The position numbers and the translations under genes were made by a program. Shown here piece by piece: positions 5,267 to 5,995 of a DNA stretch of 5,995 bases. The stretch's first letter is position 1. Each line of letters starts with the position of its first letter. This DNA comes from Acidimicrobiaceae bacterium (GTDB lineage Bacteria > Actinomycetota > Acidimicrobiia > Acidimicrobiales > RAAP-2), in the NCBI GenBank assembly GCA_003135595.1, contig PLCI01000055.1, positions 22,317 through 28,311 of the forward strand, in the 5' to 3' direction. The notes under the pieces were generated by a model. The model had not been told where the DNA came from. It saw nothing but the letters and a program-made list of their open reading frames with translations, and ran no database searches.

Positions 5267-5995
5267 CGTCCTCCTGCCCTCGCTCGGCGAGTCGGTCACC
5301 GAGGGCATGGTCACGCGTTGGTTCAAGAACGTCGGGGACCGCGTCGAGCGAGATGAGCCGCTGTATGAGATCTCGACGGACAAGGTCGACTCCGAGATGC
5401 CATCGCCTGCCGCCGGGGTGCTGACCGAGATACTCAAAGAGGAGGGCGACACCGTCGCGGTGGGCGAACGACTCGCGTTCATCAGCGACGGCGCGTCGGC
5501 GGCGTCGAGAACGACTCCCGCACCCGAGTCAGCGACGCCGCCGGCCGCTGCCGTGACGGTCGCCGCCCCGGAGCCCGAGGCAGGGACCGCCGCGCCGGCA
5601 CCGTCGCCGTCGGTGGCATCGGCGGGCGAGAACACGGTGACCTCACCGGTCGTTCGGCGAATCCTCGAGGACGCCGGCCTCGACGCCGCGCGCGTGCCGG
5701 GCACCGGCCCGCGTGGCACCGTCACGCGGCGCGACGCCGAGCAGGCGGTCCTCCAGCAGCCGGTCGAGAGCGTCGTCGTGCCGGTCTCCAACGCCCGACG
5801 TCGCATGGCAGAGCACATGTCTGCCTCGGTCGCGACGTCCCCGCAGGCGTTCGTCGCCATCGAGGCCGACGCCACGGCGCTGCGTCGGCTCCGCGAGCTC
5901 GGGGACATCACGCACGACGGGGTGCACGTCGAGCCTTCGACGGTGGTGGCCCTCGCCGTCGTGCGCGCGCTGGGGGAGTTCGAGCTGCTGAACGC
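5259..5995 (+). CDS. 2-oxo acid dehydrogenase E2, dihydrolipoamide acyltransferase (sucB-like), 3' truncated by the window
   Basis: E2 is the core of a 2-oxo acid dehydrogenase complex; it moves an acyl group from E1 to CoA. The first 245 residues are visible. A single lipoyl domain spans about 1-78 (PDVLLPSLGESVTEGMVTRW, then EISTDKVDSEMPSPAAGVL), with Lys42 (5382-5384) as the lipoylation site. An Ala/Pro-rich linker covers about 79-126. The E3/E1-binding domain runs from about 127 to 165 (SPVVRRILEDAG, PGTGPRGTVTRRD). The acyltransferase domain begins near 171 (VVPVSNARRRMAEHM) and leaves the window at FELLN before its catalytic His. I place the start at TTG 5259, overlapping the E3 stop by 8 nt: it is the only start giving a whole lipoyl domain, because the next ATG (5307-5309) would remove the first strand. 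The motifs resemble 2-oxoglutarate dehydrogenase E2 (sucB), but branched-chain or pyruvate specificity cannot be excluded. Confidence 0.93.
   Translation, partial: MPDVLLPSLGESVTEGMVTRWFKNVGDRVERDEPLYEISTDKVDSEMPSPAAGVLTEILKEEGDTVAVGERLAFISDGASAASRTTPAPESATPPAAAVTVAAPEPEAGTAAPAPSPSVASAGENTVTSPVVRRILEDAGLDAARVPGTGPRGTVTRRDAEQAVLQQPVESVVVPVSNARRRMAEHMSASVATSPQAFVAIEADATALRRLRELGDITHDGVHVEPSTVVALAVVRALGEFELLN

Noticed and set aside
5570..5640. Ala/Pro-rich repetitive sequence in the E2 gene as a repeat element.
   Set aside because: It encodes the flexible linker normally found between the lipoyl and E3-binding domains.
4586..5911. A 441-codon minus-strand open frame opposite the E3 and E2 genes.
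   Set aside because: Ser/Ala/Thr/Arg-rich with no domain; it mirrors the codon pattern of the real plus-strand genes.
1..5995. Many GATCG/CGATCG occurrences across the window as possible regulatory or methylation sites.
   Set aside because: They fall mostly inside codons, explained by common ATC (Ile) and GAT/GTC codons following G or C; no clustering between genes.

Overview
The window is GC-rich, densely packed chromosomal DNA from a high-GC actinomycete. The evidence is strong G/C preference at third codon positions, several GTG and one TTG start codons, few Shine-Dalgarno sequences, a DUF998-type membrane protein and an HhH-GPD protein of a type I associate mainly with Actinobacteria. 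An Acidimicrobiia-like lineage is possible, but that is only an impression from protein style. I see no tRNA, rRNA, CRISPR array, insertion sequence, phage gene or other sign of recent transfer.

Layout. (1) 1-843, plus strand: the last 29 codons of a gene that may be an acyl-CoA dehydrogenase, then an alpha/beta-hydrolase-fold protein whose nucleophile position is Gly instead of Ser. (2) 840-2083, minus strand: a two-gene unit, an HhH-GPD-family protein followed by thiamine-phosphate synthase (ThiE), joined by a 4-nt GTGA overlap. ThiE meets the hydrolase tail to tail with the two stop codons overlapping in TTAG. (3) 2084-2168: a short divergent intergenic region with candidate promoters both ways. 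(4) 2169-2801, plus: a six-helix DUF998-family membrane protein. (5) 2879-3807, plus: an Rrf2-family regulator without cysteines, preceded by an inverted repeat and a possible leaderless promoter, and RNase HI starting 2 nt after its stop. (6) 3851-5995, plus: dihydrolipoamide dehydrogenase (E3) overlapping by 8 nt a TTG-started E2 acyltransferase of a 2-oxo acid dehydrogenase complex, which runs off the end of the window.

Working together. The clear functional unit is E3-E2: E2 carries acyl groups on its lipoyl-lysine and E3 reoxidises the dihydrolipoyl arm using NAD+. E1 is not in the window. The other neighbours (glycosylase-like protein with ThiE, Rrf2 regulator with RNase HI) are tightly coupled but have no obvious shared pathway. 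No convincing new multi-gene system is visible. The points most worth a second look are the hydrolase lacking its catalytic serine, the glycosylase-fold protein without the usual catalytic Asp, and the putative operator and leaderless start of the Rrf2 gene.
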